From: Ginsengibacter hankyongi
GTDB taxonomy: Bacteria > Bacteroidota > Bacteroidia > Chitinophagales > Chitinophagaceae
Length of the DNA stretch: 64,000 nucleotides
NCBI RefSeq assembly: GCF_008710285.1
Contig: NZ_VYQF01000001.1
Coordinates: 1,054,001 to 1,118,000, forward strand
Reading direction: 5' to 3'
In this document: piece by piece, positions 54,818 to 64,000 of the stretch
How positions within the stretch are numbered: the first letter of the stretch is position 1
How the letters are laid out: every line of letters starts with the position of its first letter
The notes under the pieces: model-generated
The model's database searches: none
Seen by the model: only the letters and a program-made list of their open reading frames with translations
What the model was told of the DNA's origin: nothing
Translations under genes and position numbers: made by a program

Positions 54818-54973
54818 AGCCATTGGTCTGCAGTTGACGGATTGTGGTTACAAATTCCTTTTATAAATCTAGGTGCCCGTTATGAAATGGGTTTAACTAA
54901 TCTGAATGATATAGATAATCAACAAAAATGGAAAAGCCAGGCCTTTACCATATTTGCAGGATTTACATTTTAG
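54818..54973 (+). pseudogene. C-terminal remnant of an outer-membrane beta-barrel gene
   Basis: Within the 365-base gap before 55055, a plus-strand frame runs from a TAG (54815-54817) to the TAG at 54971-54973. The translation includes WLQIPFINLGARYEMGLTN and ends SQAFTIFAGFTF, a typical C-terminal barrel signature of Bacteroidota porin-family proteins. A strong terminator follows. No barrel coding precedes it, so the gene has lost its 5' part. The rest of the gap shows nothing. Confidence 0.65.
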
Positions 54974-54998
54974 CTCCATATATATCTGTTTTTATTTT

Positions 54999-55024
54999 GC
55001 CCGTTTTATCCACGGGCTTTTTTT
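54999..55024 (+). terminator. Terminator behind the barrel remnant
   Basis: GCCCGT (54999-55004) and ACGGGC (55012-55017) over a 7-base loop, followed by seven T residues. It lies 26 bases after the remnant stop and so marks the end of a former gene. Confidence 0.8.
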
Positions 55025-55054
55025 GTATATTCAGGACGATTTAATTTATTTTTT

Positions 55055-55774
55055 ATGCAACAGATTGCTATTGAAAATTTATTTCTAATAGATATTGAAA
55101 CAGTTTCAGGCGTTCAACACTTTCATTTATTAGATGATGAATGGAAAGAATTATGGACTGAAAAAATTTTCAGAAGTCTTCCGCCTGAAACAACTGCAGA
55201 GGAATATTACCCAAAGCGTGCAGCCATACTCGCAGAATTTGCAAAAGTTGTTTGCATTAGTACAGGATATTTTAAAAAAGAAAATAATGAATTGCAATTG
55301 AGGTTAAAATCTTTTTATTCAGAAAATGAAAAAGAAGTTTTGGGAAGCTTTACCAAAATGCTGGAGCAATTACATTCCAAAAATTCAAAATGGATTTTTA
55401 CGGGGCACAACATTAAAGAATTTGATATTCCCTTCTTATGTAGGAGAATGTTGGTGAACAACATAACAATACCTTCGTACATTGACTTTCAAAATATGAA
55501 GCCGTGGGATACGCCTGTGCTTGATACGCTGCATTTGTGGCGCTTTGGAGATTATAAACATTATACTTCTTTGAAATTGCTTGCAGCTACTCTTGGAGTT
55601 CCTTCACCAAAAGATGATATTGACGGAAGCAAAGTGGGTGAAGTTTTTTGGGAAGAAAAAAATTTGGAACGTATTGCAGTTTATTGCCAGAAAGATGTTG
55701 CTACGGTTGCTAATGTGTTGCTCAGGTTTAAAAATTTATCGCTGCTAACAGAACAACAAATAATTTTTTGTTAA
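55055..55774 (+). CDS. PolB-type 3'-5' exonuclease-like protein
   Basis: 239 residues, the size of the stand-alone DNA_pol_B_exo2 family. The DEDDy motifs can be seen: FLIDIETVSG (motif I, D and E), WIFTGHNIKEFDIPFLCRRM (motif II), and the final YCQKDVATVANVL (motif III, Y and D). It should be a predicted exonuclease acting on DNA ends; biological role unknown. It starts 31 bases after a terminator and converges with the amine-oxidase gene. Confidence 0.88.
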   Translation: MQQIAIENLFLIDIETVSGVQHFHLLDDEWKELWTEKIFRSLPPETTAEEYYPKRAAILAEFAKVVCISTGYFKKENNELQLRLKSFYSENEKEVLGSFTKMLEQLHSKNSKWIFTGHNIKEFDIPFLCRRMLVNNITIPSYIDFQNMKPWDTPVLDTLHLWRFGDYKHYTSLKLLAATLGVPSPKDDIDGSKVGEVFWEEKNLERIAVYCQKDVATVANVLLRFKNLSLLTEQQIIFC

Positions 55775-55795
55775 GAGAAATACTATAAGAGTTCT

Positions 55796-57076
55796 TTATT
55801 TCAAATTAATTATTTTTTCTGCTGATAGTATTCCGCTTTGTAAAGCATCATCTACAGTTGACGAAGAATTCTTTATAAGAAATTCACCTGCAAAATAGAA
55901 TTTATCCTCAAAAGGAGTTAATAAAATATCACGCGTCCTTTCAGTTTGTAAAGTTGAATAAGAATACCCACCTAAAATATGGGGCTCTTTAATCCAATTC
56001 ATTATTTTAATTTTTTTTAAACGGCCTTCCAGTTCCATAATGGGTATTGAAAAAATTGATGATAAAGAAGTTAATAGAAGGTTTGTAAATTTTCTTTCTG
56101 AATAGTTTTTCATTCTTATCGAGGCTGGTCCTGCAATCCAACCCGTAAGTAACGGCTTTTGGTGCGGATATTGCGTCCACCAGGTTGGAATAACTGCATC
56201 ACTAAAAATGTAAGATGGCGGAGGTATTTTGCGTTCTCTTAAAAACTTTTCTTCCAACCAAAATGCCTTATCAAATTCTAATAAAAATTTAATAACGCCA
56301 CCATTTCCAATTTTCTTTGCAGCAGCTATATATTTTTTTATGGAAGAAGGAAATTCAATAAAGCTTTTGTTATTTTTTTTGCTTTGCAATACGCCTAACG
56401 GAACAGTAATAATTATTTGTTTACACAAATATTTTCCTGCGGATGTAATTACTTCAACATTTTTATTGTTCTTTATTTCTTTAACTGGTTCGCCTGTTTT
56501 AATTATTCCATTACATTTTAAACAGGTTTCTTTCAAAAAATTAATTAATGCATAATAACCAGGCACAGGCCTGTATTGGCTTTCATCCTCGTCTTCCATT
56601 TCATCTCTTACGGCAAGAACATTTGCATACTTTGGATCGGCTGCATCATAGCCTTCAATATATTTTCGGAATTGTCTTTTAACTGTATCGTACTTTTTTG
56701 CTTTGAGAAATTTGTTCAAAAAACTGTCAACACTTATATCTTGTTTACATTCTTTCAGTTTTTTCACTAACAAATCCCAATTTTCGATAGGTTCATCTTC
56801 TGTGTTCCATTTGCCGTTAGTTACGCGGCAAAAATTTCCTTTAATCTTTTCCTTTTTTAAACCAGCTTCTTTTAAAAGGGAAACGGTTGTTTTTAAATTT
56901 CCATGAATAAATTCTGCGCCACCTTCAACGGGGAAAGAAAAATTTTTAATGCAATGTATTCGACCACCCAGCTTTTCCTTGGCTTCAAGCAATAAAATCT
57001 TTTTACCGCTCTCGCTCAAAAGCTTTGCAGCCACTAATCCTGCTGCACCACCACCGATTATTATTACATCATACAT
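55796..57076 (-). CDS. Flavin-containing amine oxidoreductase
   Basis: 426 residues. The FAD dinucleotide-binding N-terminus is MYDVIIIGGGAAGLVAAKLL with the following ...EAKEKLGGRIHCI. The C-terminal FYFAGEFLIKNSSSTVDDAL is the second FAD contact. GWIAGPASIRMKNYSE gives the substrate-domain pattern of monoamine or polyamine oxidases. Substrate unknown. It is a single gene between the exonuclease and gcvP. Confidence 0.88.
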   Translation of the reverse strand: MYDVIIIGGGAAGLVAAKLLSESGKKILLLEAKEKLGGRIHCIKNFSFPVEGGAEFIHGNLKTTVSLLKEAGLKKEKIKGNFCRVTNGKWNTEDEPIENWDLLVKKLKECKQDISVDSFLNKFLKAKKYDTVKRQFRKYIEGYDAADPKYANVLAVRDEMEDEDESQYRPVPGYYALINFLKETCLKCNGIIKTGEPVKEIKNNKNVEVITSAGKYLCKQIIITVPLGVLQSKKNNKSFIEFPSSIKKYIAAAKKIGNGGVIKFLLEFDKAFWLEEKFLRERKIPPPSYIFSDAVIPTWWTQYPHQKPLLTGWIAGPASIRMKNYSERKFTNLLLTSLSSIFSIPIMELEGRLKKIKIMNWIKEPHILGGYSYSTLQTERTRDILLTPFEDKFYFAGEFLIKNSSSTVDDALQSGILSAEKIINLK

Positions 57077-57153
57077 AAAAGCAATTGAGAGTAAAACAGC
57101 AATTAAAAAAAAAGTCCCATGCCTGGAACTTTTTAAAAATTATAGCTTGTGAA

Positions 57154-60024
57154 TTAAACTGCAGTTTCTACATAACTTTCCACAGGCTCGCAGGTACAAA
57201 TTAAATTTCTATCGCCATAAGTATTATTTACCCTGCTTACGCTTGGCCAAAATTTATTTTGTTTTAAATATTCGATTGGAAAAGCAGCCTTGCTACGGCT
57301 ATACGAATGTTTCCATTCATCTGCAGTGATAACAGCCAAGGTGTGTGGCGCATTTTTTAAAACATTATCTTTCTTATCTCCATGGCCATTTTCAATTTCT
57401 TTTATCTCTTCATAAATGTTAATCAATGCATCACAAAACCTGTCCAGTTCTGCCTTACTTTCACTTTCAGTTGGTTCAATCATTATGGTTCCTGCAACAG
57501 GAAAACTTAATGTAGGTGCGTGAAACCCATAATCCATAAGCCTTTTAGCTACATCTTCCGCTTCAATACCAACCGAATTTTTGAAAGGACGTAAATCGAC
57601 TATAAATTCATGTGCACAGGTTCCACCTTTTCCAGTATATAAAATCTTGTAATATTTTTTCAATCTTGCCTTCATATAATTGGCATTCAGAATGGCATAT
57701 TCTGTTGCTTTACGAAGGCCTGTTTGTCCAAGCAATTTTATATAGGCATAACTGATTAATAAAATACTTGCTGAACCATAACGTGCTGCACTTACTGAAC
57801 CGGCTCCATTATTTTTTCCCGGTAAGAATGGAGCAAGCTTTTTATTTACACAAATCGGGCCCATGCCCGGGCCGCCGCCGCCATGGGGTATTGCAAAAGT
57901 CTTATGAAGATTAAGATGGCAAACATCGGCACCAATATTTCCTGGTGATGTTAGGCCAACCTGCGCATTCATGTTAGCGCCATCCATATACACGAGTCCA
58001 CCGTTATCATGAATTAATTTGCATATTTCCTTTATCGTTTCTTCAAACACACCATGAGTTGAGGGATAAGTAACCATTAAACCTGCAAGCGAATCTTTAT
58101 ATTTTTCAGCCTGGATTTTTAAATCATCCATATCAATATTTCCTTCGTCGTCACATTTTGTAACTACCACTTTGCAACCGGCCATTACTGCTGATGCAGG
58201 ATTGGTTCCATGTGCAGAAATGGGAATTAATATCACACTGCGATGAAGATCATTCCTGCTTTCGTGATAACTTTTTATGGTAAGCAATCCGGCAAACTCT
58301 CCCTGTGCGCCACTATTAGGCTGAAGGCTGCACGCCGCAAACCCCGTTATGGTACTTAACAATTTTTCAAGTTCGCTTGTAATGTAGGCGTAACCGTTAG
58401 TTTGGTTTTCCGGAGCAAAAGGATGTATTTTGCCAAACTCCGGCCAGCTCACAGGAATTAATTCGGTGGCCGCATTTAGCTTCATAGTGCAGGAACCTAA
58501 AGCAATCATGGAATGTGTAAGAGACAAATCTTTATTCTCCAGCATTTTTAAGTACCGCATCATTTCAGTTTCACTATGGTACGTGTTAAAAACGGGATGC
58601 AATAAAAACTCTGAAGTTCTTGTAAGCGAAGTTGGGATGTTATCTAAAGCACTTTCATTATCAAAGGTTGCCTGGGAAGTATCATTCCCTATTGATGAGG
58701 TAAAAACATTAATAATGTCCAGCACATCATTCCTGGTAGTAGTTTCATCAAGTGAAATTGTAACAAGGCCTTCAGCCGGATAATGAAAATTCATTTGATG
58801 TTTTTGAGAAATATCTTTTATTTTTTCAACATCATTGATTTTGAAAGTAATCGTATCAAAATAATTTTCATTTTTCAATTCAAAACCTTCATCCTGCAGT
58901 TCAGTCGCAAGTGTTTTCGTAAGCAGCGAAATTCGCTTAGCGATGTCCGTTAGTCCTTCAGCGCCATGATATACCGCATACATCGCAGCCATATTAGCCA
59001 GCAATGCCTGTGCAGTACAAATATTGGAAGTTGCTTTTTCGCGGCGTATATGCTGTTCCCTTGTTTGTAAAGCCATACGCAGGCAACGGTTACCCTGTGC
59101 GTCTACACTTACACCAATAATTCTGCCCGGAATATTTCTTTTAAATTCATCTTTGGTTGCAAAAAATGCAGCATGAGGACCGCCAAAACCCATCGGCACA
59201 CCAAATCTTTGAGAAGATCCTATGGCTACATCCGCGCCCAGTTCTCCCGGGGGTGTTAATAAAGTAAGAGCCATTAAATCGGTGGCCATTATTACCTGTG
59301 CATTTATTGCATGTACCTTCTCAATAAAATTCCTGTAATCTTCAATACTTCCATCACTATTTGGATATTGAACTATCGCACCAAAAAAAGATTCATCCAA
59401 ATCAGTTGTACTATAATCTCCAAAAACTATCTCAATGCTAATTGGTTTCGCCCTTGTAATTAATACTTCTTTAGTCTGGGTAAATATTTTTTCATCAATA
59501 AAAAATTTTGGGGCAGTCACATGGTCGTGGTCTTTATTTTTATGATTGAAAAGCATAGCCATTGCTTCAGCAGCCGCTGTTCCTTCATCAAGCAAACTGG
59601 CATTGGCTATAGGCAACGACGTGAGATCGCTTATTAAAGTCTGAAAATTTAACAGACTTTCCAGTCTGCCTTGTGCAATTTCCGCCTGGTAAGGTGTGTA
59701 CTGGGTGTACCACCCGGGATTTTCAAAAAGATTTCTCAGAATAACATTCGGCACAATTGTATCGTAATATCCCTGGCCTATGTAAGACTTATAAACTTTG
59801 TTTTGCCTGGCGATTTGTTTTAAATCATTAAGGTATTCAAACTCACTTACAGAATGCGGCACTTTTAATTCCTCCTGCAATCTTATGCCGGTAGGAATTG
59901 TTTTATCTATTAGTTCTTCAATTGAATTAACTCCGATTTGATGCAACATCGCGGTTGTTTCAGCATCATTTGGCCCAATGTGACGGGCTGTGAATTCTGC
60001 AGATTGCCTTTCGAAAAGATTCAT
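57154..60024 (-). CDS. gcvP: Glycine dehydrogenase (decarboxylating), P-protein
   Basis: 956 residues, a fused single-chain P protein. It decarboxylates glycine and passes the aminomethyl group to the H protein in the glycine cleavage system. The N-terminal half starts with [18 protein letters not shown]; the PLP lysine is in [20 protein letters not shown], and the [14 protein letters not shown] region is conserved. The other gcv genes are not in the window, as is common in Bacteroidota. Its upstream region has a partial promoter: CAAAGTTA on plus (TAACTTTG on minus, 60095-60102). Confidence 0.95.
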   Translation of the reverse strand: MNLFERQSAEFTARHIGPNDAETTAMLHQIGVNSIEELIDKTIPTGIRLQEELKVPHSVSEFEYLNDLKQIARQNKVYKSYIGQGYYDTIVPNVILRNLFENPGWYTQYTPYQAEIAQGRLESLLNFQTLISDLTSLPIANASLLDEGTAAAEAMAMLFNHKNKDHDHVTAPKFFIDEKIFTQTKEVLITRAKPISIEIVFGDYSTTDLDESFFGAIVQYPNSDGSIEDYRNFIEKVHAINAQVIMATDLMALTLLTPPGELGADVAIGSSQRFGVPMGFGGPHAAFFATKDEFKRNIPGRIIGVSVDAQGNRCLRMALQTREQHIRREKATSNICTAQALLANMAAMYAVYHGAEGLTDIAKRISLLTKTLATELQDEGFELKNENYFDTITFKINDVEKIKDISQKHQMNFHYPAEGLVTISLDETTTRNDVLDIINVFTSSIGNDTSQATFDNESALDNIPTSLTRTSEFLLHPVFNTYHSETEMMRYLKMLENKDLSLTHSMIALGSCTMKLNAATELIPVSWPEFGKIHPFAPENQTNGYAYITSELEKLLSTITGFAACSLQPNSGAQGEFAGLLTIKSYHESRNDLHRSVILIPISAHGTNPASAVMAGCKVVVTKCDDEGNIDMDDLKIQAEKYKDSLAGLMVTYPSTHGVFEETIKEICKLIHDNGGLVYMDGANMNAQVGLTSPGNIGADVCHLNLHKTFAIPHGGGGPGMGPICVNKKLAPFLPGKNNGAGSVSAARYGSASILLISYAYIKLLGQTGLRKATEYAILNANYMKARLKKYYKILYTGKGGTCAHEFIVDLRPFKNSVGIEAEDVAKRLMDYGFHAPTLSFPVAGTIMIEPTESESKAELDRFCDALINIYEEIKEIENGHGDKKDNVLKNAPHTLAVITADEWKHSYSRSKAAFPIEYLKQNKFWPSVSRVNNTYGDRNLICTCEPVESYVETAV

Positions 60025-60165
60025 ATTTTCTTTTATTTTTCATTGAAATGTTTCCTCAAACACATCTCTTTTTTATGTGTATAAAATGAAGGCGCAAAGT
60101 TACGTTGCAAAAGGGAGAAAAATGGTATTGAAATAATAAGGGATGTGGAATTGTATATTTACAAA

Positions 60166-60639
60166 ATGAAAGACGATTTATTGCATAATTGGGAAAAGAA
60201 ATCGGCTCAAAATCAAAAAAAATATAAAGATTTTTTAAAAAGAGTGGATAAAAATAAAGCGCTTAAAGTATTGCCAGCACTACATGACGAAGCTTTTGAA
60301 AAAATCGATTGCCTGCAATGTGCTAATTGCTGTAGAAATTATTCTCCCCGGTTTAAAACCCCGGACATAAAAAGAATTGCAAAGCATTTAAAAATGAAAG
60401 AAGGTGATTTTATAGAGACTTATTTATACCTCGACCAGGACGGCGATTATGTAACAAAAAAATCTCCGTGCCCTTTTCTTGGACAGGATAATTATTGTAC
60501 CATTTATGAAAACCGCCCATCTGATTGCCATCGTTTTCCTTATACTGATGAAGATGTATTGTTGAAACGACCTGCAATTACTTTAAAGAATTCCACTTTT
60601 TGCCCGATTGTATATTATGTGTTGGAGAAATTAATCTGA
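60166..60639 (+). CDS. YkgJ-family cysteine-cluster protein
   Basis: 157 residues from the ATG at 60166; a GTG at 60145 is an alternative. The cysteine signature CLQCANCCRNYSPRF and later CPFLGQDNYCTIYENRPSDC is diagnostic for the YkgJ/UPF0153 family, which binds zinc or iron-sulphur. Function unknown. It lies 142 bases from divergent gcvP. Confidence 0.88.
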   Translation: MKDDLLHNWEKKSAQNQKKYKDFLKRVDKNKALKVLPALHDEAFEKIDCLQCANCCRNYSPRFKTPDIKRIAKHLKMKEGDFIETYLYLDQDGDYVTKKSPCPFLGQDNYCTIYENRPSDCHRFPYTDEDVLLKRPAITLKNSTFCPIVYYVLEKLI

Positions 60640-60730
60640 ACCCGGAATTTTAGAATTGAATGAAATTTATAAGACCGTTTCTTTGTTCCTTTGCGATAAC
60701 AAATTACGAATCAAATTTTAAGAAATAAAA

Positions 60731-61987
60731 ATGATGGAAATAGAAATTAATAAAAATGAAATTGCAGAACGCTTTATGCGGTATGTACAAATTGATACAC
60801 AAAGCGATCCGCAAAGCAACAGCCATCCCTCAACAGAAAAACAAAAAGACTTAAGCATTTTATTGGTAAAAGAATTAATTGAATTAGGAATTACAGATGC
60901 TTCAATGGATGAATATGGATATGTGTATGCGACTATTCCTGCTAATTCAGATAAGGAAAATATTCCGGTTATTTGTTTTTGCAGTCATGTGGATACGGCA
61001 CCCGATTGCAGTGGAACTGGCGTAAAACCGATTCTGCATAGAAATTATAACGGCGAAGAAATTATTTTACCGGATGATACATCACAGGTATTATCTGCGG
61101 TTACGCATCCTTATTTATACAAGCATATAAACGAAGATATTATTACAGCGAGTGGAAAAACATTATTAGGTGCCGACGATAAAAGTGGCGTTGCTGCTAT
61201 AATACAGGCTGCAGATTTTATTATGCAAAATCCTTCCATAAAACACGGAACTATAAAAATTTTATTTACTCCTGATGAAGAGGTAGGTAAAGGAACTTCT
61301 AAACTTGACATGGAAAAATTAGGAGCCGATTTTGGTTACACACTTGACGGCGGAGAAGCAGGAAGCCTCGAAGATGAAACCTTTAGCGCAGATGGCGCAA
61401 CAATAATTATTAATGGAGTTATTGCACATCCGGGTTATGCAAAAAATAAGCTGGTGAATGCAATAAAAGTAGCCGGTGAAATTTTACATGCATTGCCAAC
61501 CACTGAATGGGCACCTGAAGCAACGGAAAAAAAGGAAGGCTTTGTTCATCCGGTACGCATGGAAGGTAATGCTGAAAAAGCAACGATCGAATTTATTGTA
61601 AGAGACTTTGATAATGACGCTTTAATAAAACACGAAGAGAGATTAAAGAGTATTGCGGAAGAAGTTGTAAGCCATTACCGGGGAGCTTCCATAGATTTTG
61701 TAATTACCGAACAGTACCGGAACATGAAACTAGTGCTTGATGAAAACCCGCAGGTAGCTGCATATGCCGCAGAAGCTATAACCCGTGCAGGACTTGATGT
61801 CAAAACTGAAAACATACGTGGGGGAACTGATGGCAGCCGGCTTAGTTTTATGGGATTACCTTGCCCAAATATTTTTACCGGCATGCAATGTATTCATTCG
61901 AAAGTTGAATGGATTGGTGTAAGGGACATGGCAAAAGCAGCGGAAACCATTGTACATTTATGTATGATTTGGGAAGAAAAAAATTGA
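60731..61987 (+). CDS. pepT: Peptidase T
   Basis: 418 residues. It is a tripeptide aminopeptidase of the M20 family with two metal-binding sites. FCSHVDTAPDCSGTGVKP, LLGADDKSGVAAIIQAA and FTPDEEVGKGTSKL give the metal ligands and catalytic Glu; RGGTDGSRLSFMGLPCPNIF is the end of the catalytic domain. Expected to act in the cytoplasm. Two adjacent Met codons (MMEIEINK) leave the start uncertain by one residue. It is on the same strand as YkgJ, 91 bases downstream. Confidence 0.95.
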   Translation: MMEIEINKNEIAERFMRYVQIDTQSDPQSNSHPSTEKQKDLSILLVKELIELGITDASMDEYGYVYATIPANSDKENIPVICFCSHVDTAPDCSGTGVKPILHRNYNGEEIILPDDTSQVLSAVTHPYLYKHINEDIITASGKTLLGADDKSGVAAIIQAADFIMQNPSIKHGTIKILFTPDEEVGKGTSKLDMEKLGADFGYTLDGGEAGSLEDETFSADGATIIINGVIAHPGYAKNKLVNAIKVAGEILHALPTTEWAPEATEKKEGFVHPVRMEGNAEKATIEFIVRDFDNDALIKHEERLKSIAEEVVSHYRGASIDFVITEQYRNMKLVLDENPQVAAYAAEAITRAGLDVKTENIRGGTDGSRLSFMGLPCPNIFTGMQCIHSKVEWIGVRDMAKAAETIVHLCMIWEEKN

Positions 61988-62122
61988 TGCCCAACCTTTA
62001 CAATTAGAGGATAGGCATGTACGTTATTGGATATGGTATTAAATTTTTATATAGCTTTTTAACATTTAAGTTAAAGTTTATATTACAAATTAATGCAACC
62101 TCTCATTTATAGAATTACTCTT

Positions 62123-62130
62123 TACATTTG
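62123..62130 (+). promoter_or_regulatory. -7 promoter box before exbB
   Basis: TACATTTG, an exact TAnnTTTG match, 17 bases upstream of the ATG at 62148, implying a leader of only about ten bases. No -33 element is evident. Confidence 0.5.
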
Positions 62131-62147
62131 TCATCAAACATAATTAA

Positions 62148-62822
62148 ATGGATTTATTTTTCCTGCAAATTGACACAAGTACTGTTGCACATACTGCTCC
62201 AAAAACTCAAAGCCTATGGGACATACTCGTAAGCGGTGGAGTAATAATGATTCCGCTGGCAATTTTATTTATTGCAGCAGTTTATTTCTTTTTTGAAAGA
62301 TTCATTGCTATTAAGAAAGCCTCCAAAATTGACGATAATTTCATGCGCATTATCCGTGATCACATTGTTACCGGGAATGTGGCGGCAGCAAGAAGCTTTT
62401 CAAAAAACAATGATAACCCTGTTGCACAGGTGATAGATAAGGGAATACAGCGCATCGGTAAACCAATGGATGCTATTGAAAAAAGTATGGAAAATGTAGG
62501 CGCTCTTGAATTGTATAAACTTGAAAAAAATCTTTCAATAATTTCTATCGTTGCCCGTATTGCTCCTTTATTTGGTTTTCTTGGGACTATTATCGGGATG
62601 CTTGCTTTGTTTAAGGGAATTGCTGCAAGTACAGAATATACTCCTAATACAATTGCTGATGGTATTTACATTAAAATGATCACTTCTGCAACAGGTTTAA
62701 TCATCGGTATATTAGCGTATATAGGTCACAGTTATCTTGCAACGCAAATTACCCGCATCGAAAATAAAATGGAAATTGCCACTGCAGAGTTCACAGATAT
62801 TTTACAGGAACCAACTCGGTAA
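62148..62822 (+). CDS. MotA/TolQ/ExbB proton-channel family protein
   Basis: 224 residues with three transmembrane segments (about residues 33-50, 127-150, 170-195) and the usual ExbB layout: SIVARIAPLFGFLGTIIGML, with the conserved Pro-Leu-x-Gly-x-Leu-Gly-Thr segment and AITSATGLIIGILAYIGH-like MITSATGLIIGILAYI. With ExbD/TolR it turns proton motive force into work on an outer-membrane transporter or on the envelope. The ExbD-type gene starts 33 bases downstream. Whether the pair serves TonB or Tol cannot be told. Confidence 0.92.
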   Translation: MDLFFLQIDTSTVAHTAPKTQSLWDILVSGGVIMIPLAILFIAAVYFFFERFIAIKKASKIDDNFMRIIRDHIVTGNVAAARSFSKNNDNPVAQVIDKGIQRIGKPMDAIEKSMENVGALELYKLEKNLSIISIVARIAPLFGFLGTIIGMLALFKGIAASTEYTPNTIADGIYIKMITSATGLIIGILAYIGHSYLATQITRIENKMEIATAEFTDILQEPTR

Positions 62823-62855
62823 AGCAATTCCTAATTATAAATTAATAATTGAATA

Positions 62856-63260
62856 GTGAGTATAAGAAAGCGATACAAAAATGAAGATACCGAGCTGGAT
62901 ACCGGCCCGTTAAATGATATATTATTCATCCTAATGTTCTTCTTTCTTATCATTTCTACATTGGCAAACCCTAATGTTATTAAGATGAATAACCCCAGGG
63001 CCACCAGTGAAACGAAAGCCAAGCAGAGTGTAATTGTGAGTATTAATAAAAACCGGGATATTTATTTAGGGCAACAAAAAATTATTTTTGATTCGCTTGA
63101 GTCTTCTTTAAAAAAGCAACTACGCGTTGGCGATAGTATAAAGCCGGCAGTAGTAATTAATGCTGATTCTCTTGTAAGCTGGGGCGATATTGTAAGAGTA
63201 ATGCAGGTAGCTAAAAAGCTTGGCGCCACCACGTCTGCATCTGTAAGCAGTGCAAAGTAA
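62856..63260 (+). CDS. ExbD/TolR-family protein
   Basis: 134 residues from a GTG at 62856 (MSIRKRYKNEDTELDTG). One N-terminal transmembrane helix (about 22-42, DILFILMFFFLIISTLANP) carries the essential aspartate (LNDILF). The periplasmic domain follows (IVSINKNRDIYLGQQKI, VVINADSLVSWGDIVRVMQVAKKLG). It is an obligate partner of the ExbB protein upstream, 33 bases apart. It converges with prmC. Confidence 0.92.
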   Translation: MSIRKRYKNEDTELDTGPLNDILFILMFFFLIISTLANPNVIKMNNPRATSETKAKQSVIVSINKNRDIYLGQQKIIFDSLESSLKKQLRVGDSIKPAVVINADSLVSWGDIVRVMQVAKKLGATTSASVSSAK

Positions 63261-63266
63261 TTGGAA

Positions 63267-64000
63267 TTAACTTATTGATCGGGTGGCTTTCAGCATTCTA
63301 TTTTTTCCATACATATCTTTTCTGATCTCCGTTTTAAAATTAGCAGCCAGAAAAATCTTATCTACTTCTTCCGAATAATCTTCGTGAATTTCCACAAAAA
63401 CTTTTCCCTTAGGTTTTAAATTTGATTGTGCAAATTTTGCCATCTTCTTATAAAAAATAAAAGGATCATTATCGTCAACAAACAAGGCCAGGTGCGGCTC
63501 AAATGCAGTTACATTTTTCGATAATTTTTCTTTTTCCTTTTGATGAATGTAAGGCGGGTTACTAACTATTATATCATAAACACCAAGCCGGTTCCATAAA
63601 CTCTCATTTAAAAAATCAACTTGAAGAAAATTAATCTTTGGCTGCAATGTGTCCGCATTCTTTTTTGCAACCTTTAAGGCTTCTTCACTTACATCAATAG
63701 CAGTTACTTCAATATTTTCTAACTCATTTTTAATGGATACAGCAATGCATCCGCTTCCTGTTCCCACATCTAATATTCCGAATTCTTCACCTCGCACATC
63801 ATACATCGTGCTTCGTACATCTAACACAACCCATTCTACTAATTCTTCAGTTTCCGGTCTTGGAATTAATACATTTTCATTTACATAAAACTTCATTTTA
63901 TAAAACCATGCTTCATTTAAAACATATTGCACAGGCCTGTATTTGAGAAGTTCATGCAAGCATTTTTCTAATTCTTTTATTAAGTCAATTTCCAATTCAA
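63267..64000 (-). CDS. prmC: Release-factor glutamine methyltransferase, start truncated by window
   Basis: The frame is open to the right window edge; the TTG at 63995 is not necessarily the start and the usual N-terminal helical domain is partly missing. PVQYVLNEAWFYKMKFYVNE, IPRPETEELVEW, ILDVGTGSGCIAVS and the catalytic NPPY (IIVSNPPYIHQKE) identify PrmC, which methylates the GGQ glutamine of RF1 and RF2. Between RPETEELVEWVV and GILDVG lies an unusual segment, LDVRSTMYDVRGEEF, encoded by short repeated DNA. Full-length relatives are about 280 residues. Confidence 0.92.
   Translation of the reverse strand, partial: ELEIDLIKELEKCLHELLKYRPVQYVLNEAWFYKMKFYVNENVLIPRPETEELVEWVVLDVRSTMYDVRGEEFGILDVGTGSGCIAVSIKNELENIEVTAIDVSEEALKVAKKNADTLQPKINFLQVDFLNESLWNRLGVYDIIVSNPPYIHQKEKEKLSKNVTAFEPHLALFVDDNDPFIFYKKMAKFAQSNLKPKGKVFVEIHEDYSEEVDKIFLAANFKTEIRKDMYGKNRMLKATRSIS

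Overview
The window is AT-rich chromosomal DNA of a Bacteroidota member, most probably of the Chitinophagaceae or a close relative. Pointers are: a type IX secretion plug protein (16779-18074); a secreted protein with a gliding-motility-type C-terminal sorting domain (23874-25886); a lipid-anchored BamA/TamA-like protein (20154-22604); weak or absent Shine-Dalgarno sites; and several upstream regions with the Bacteroidota -7 box TAnnTTTG (1629, 6503, 16693, 23133, 62123). The family-level guess is inference. The content is mostly housekeeping. I saw no prophage, insertion sequence, CRISPR array, rRNA or tRNA.

Layout. 1-7.3 kb: the end of a large FAD/Fe-S oxidoreductase, stress-type small proteins, the cbpA-cbpM co-chaperone pair, an amino-acid permease, a lipoprotein, a YdeI-like protein and pdxJ. 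7.3-15.2 kb: a TlpA-like thioredoxin, then the complete tryptophan operon trpEGDCFBA on the minus strand. That operon is preceded by a short leader ORF with two adjacent Trp codons and a terminator that abuts trpE. 15.3-22.6 kb: fructose-6-phosphate aldolase, the SRP RNA gene, and envelope genes (T9SS plug, FtsX/LolC-type permease, TamL) plus an SpoU-type rRNA methyltransferase. 22.6-26 kb: a 573-base gap with a strongly structured candidate RNA, two small genes and a T9SS type-B cargo protein. 26-33 kb: a minus-strand run spoIIM-DUF4129-DUF4350-moxR-DUF58-truB with a divergent RDD-family membrane gene. 33-45 kb: proS, a Tyr/Asn-rich lipoprotein, a FadL/OmpP1-like porin, miaA, a pRiA4b ORF-3 protein, a CCA-adding-enzyme relative and lon. 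45-64 kb: pth, ftsK, aroK coupled to a glutaryl-CoA-dehydrogenase-like gene, pyrF, kynU, a YigZ protein, a 3-hydroxyacyl-CoA dehydrogenase, a PolB-type exonuclease, an amine oxidase, gcvP, a YkgJ protein, pepT, an ExbB/ExbD pair and the start-truncated prmC.

How parts work together. The trp genes form a full chorismate-to-tryptophan pathway whose leader has the layout of ribosome-mediated transcription attenuation. The SpoIIM/MoxR/DUF58 run looks like a membrane-associated AAA+ chaperone system and extends into truB. Many genes serve tRNA and translation (truB, miaA, CCA enzyme, proS, pth, prmC, trmH-like) but they are scattered among different transcription units.

The most interesting items lie between annotated genes: the trp leader peptide and attenuator; a roughly 200-base structured RNA candidate in which two copies of one 7-mer compete for the same partner; and three degraded gene ends (2056-2253, 37915-38088, 54818-54973). 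There are also perfect or near-perfect intergenic palindromes and a short repeat apparently captured inside prmC.
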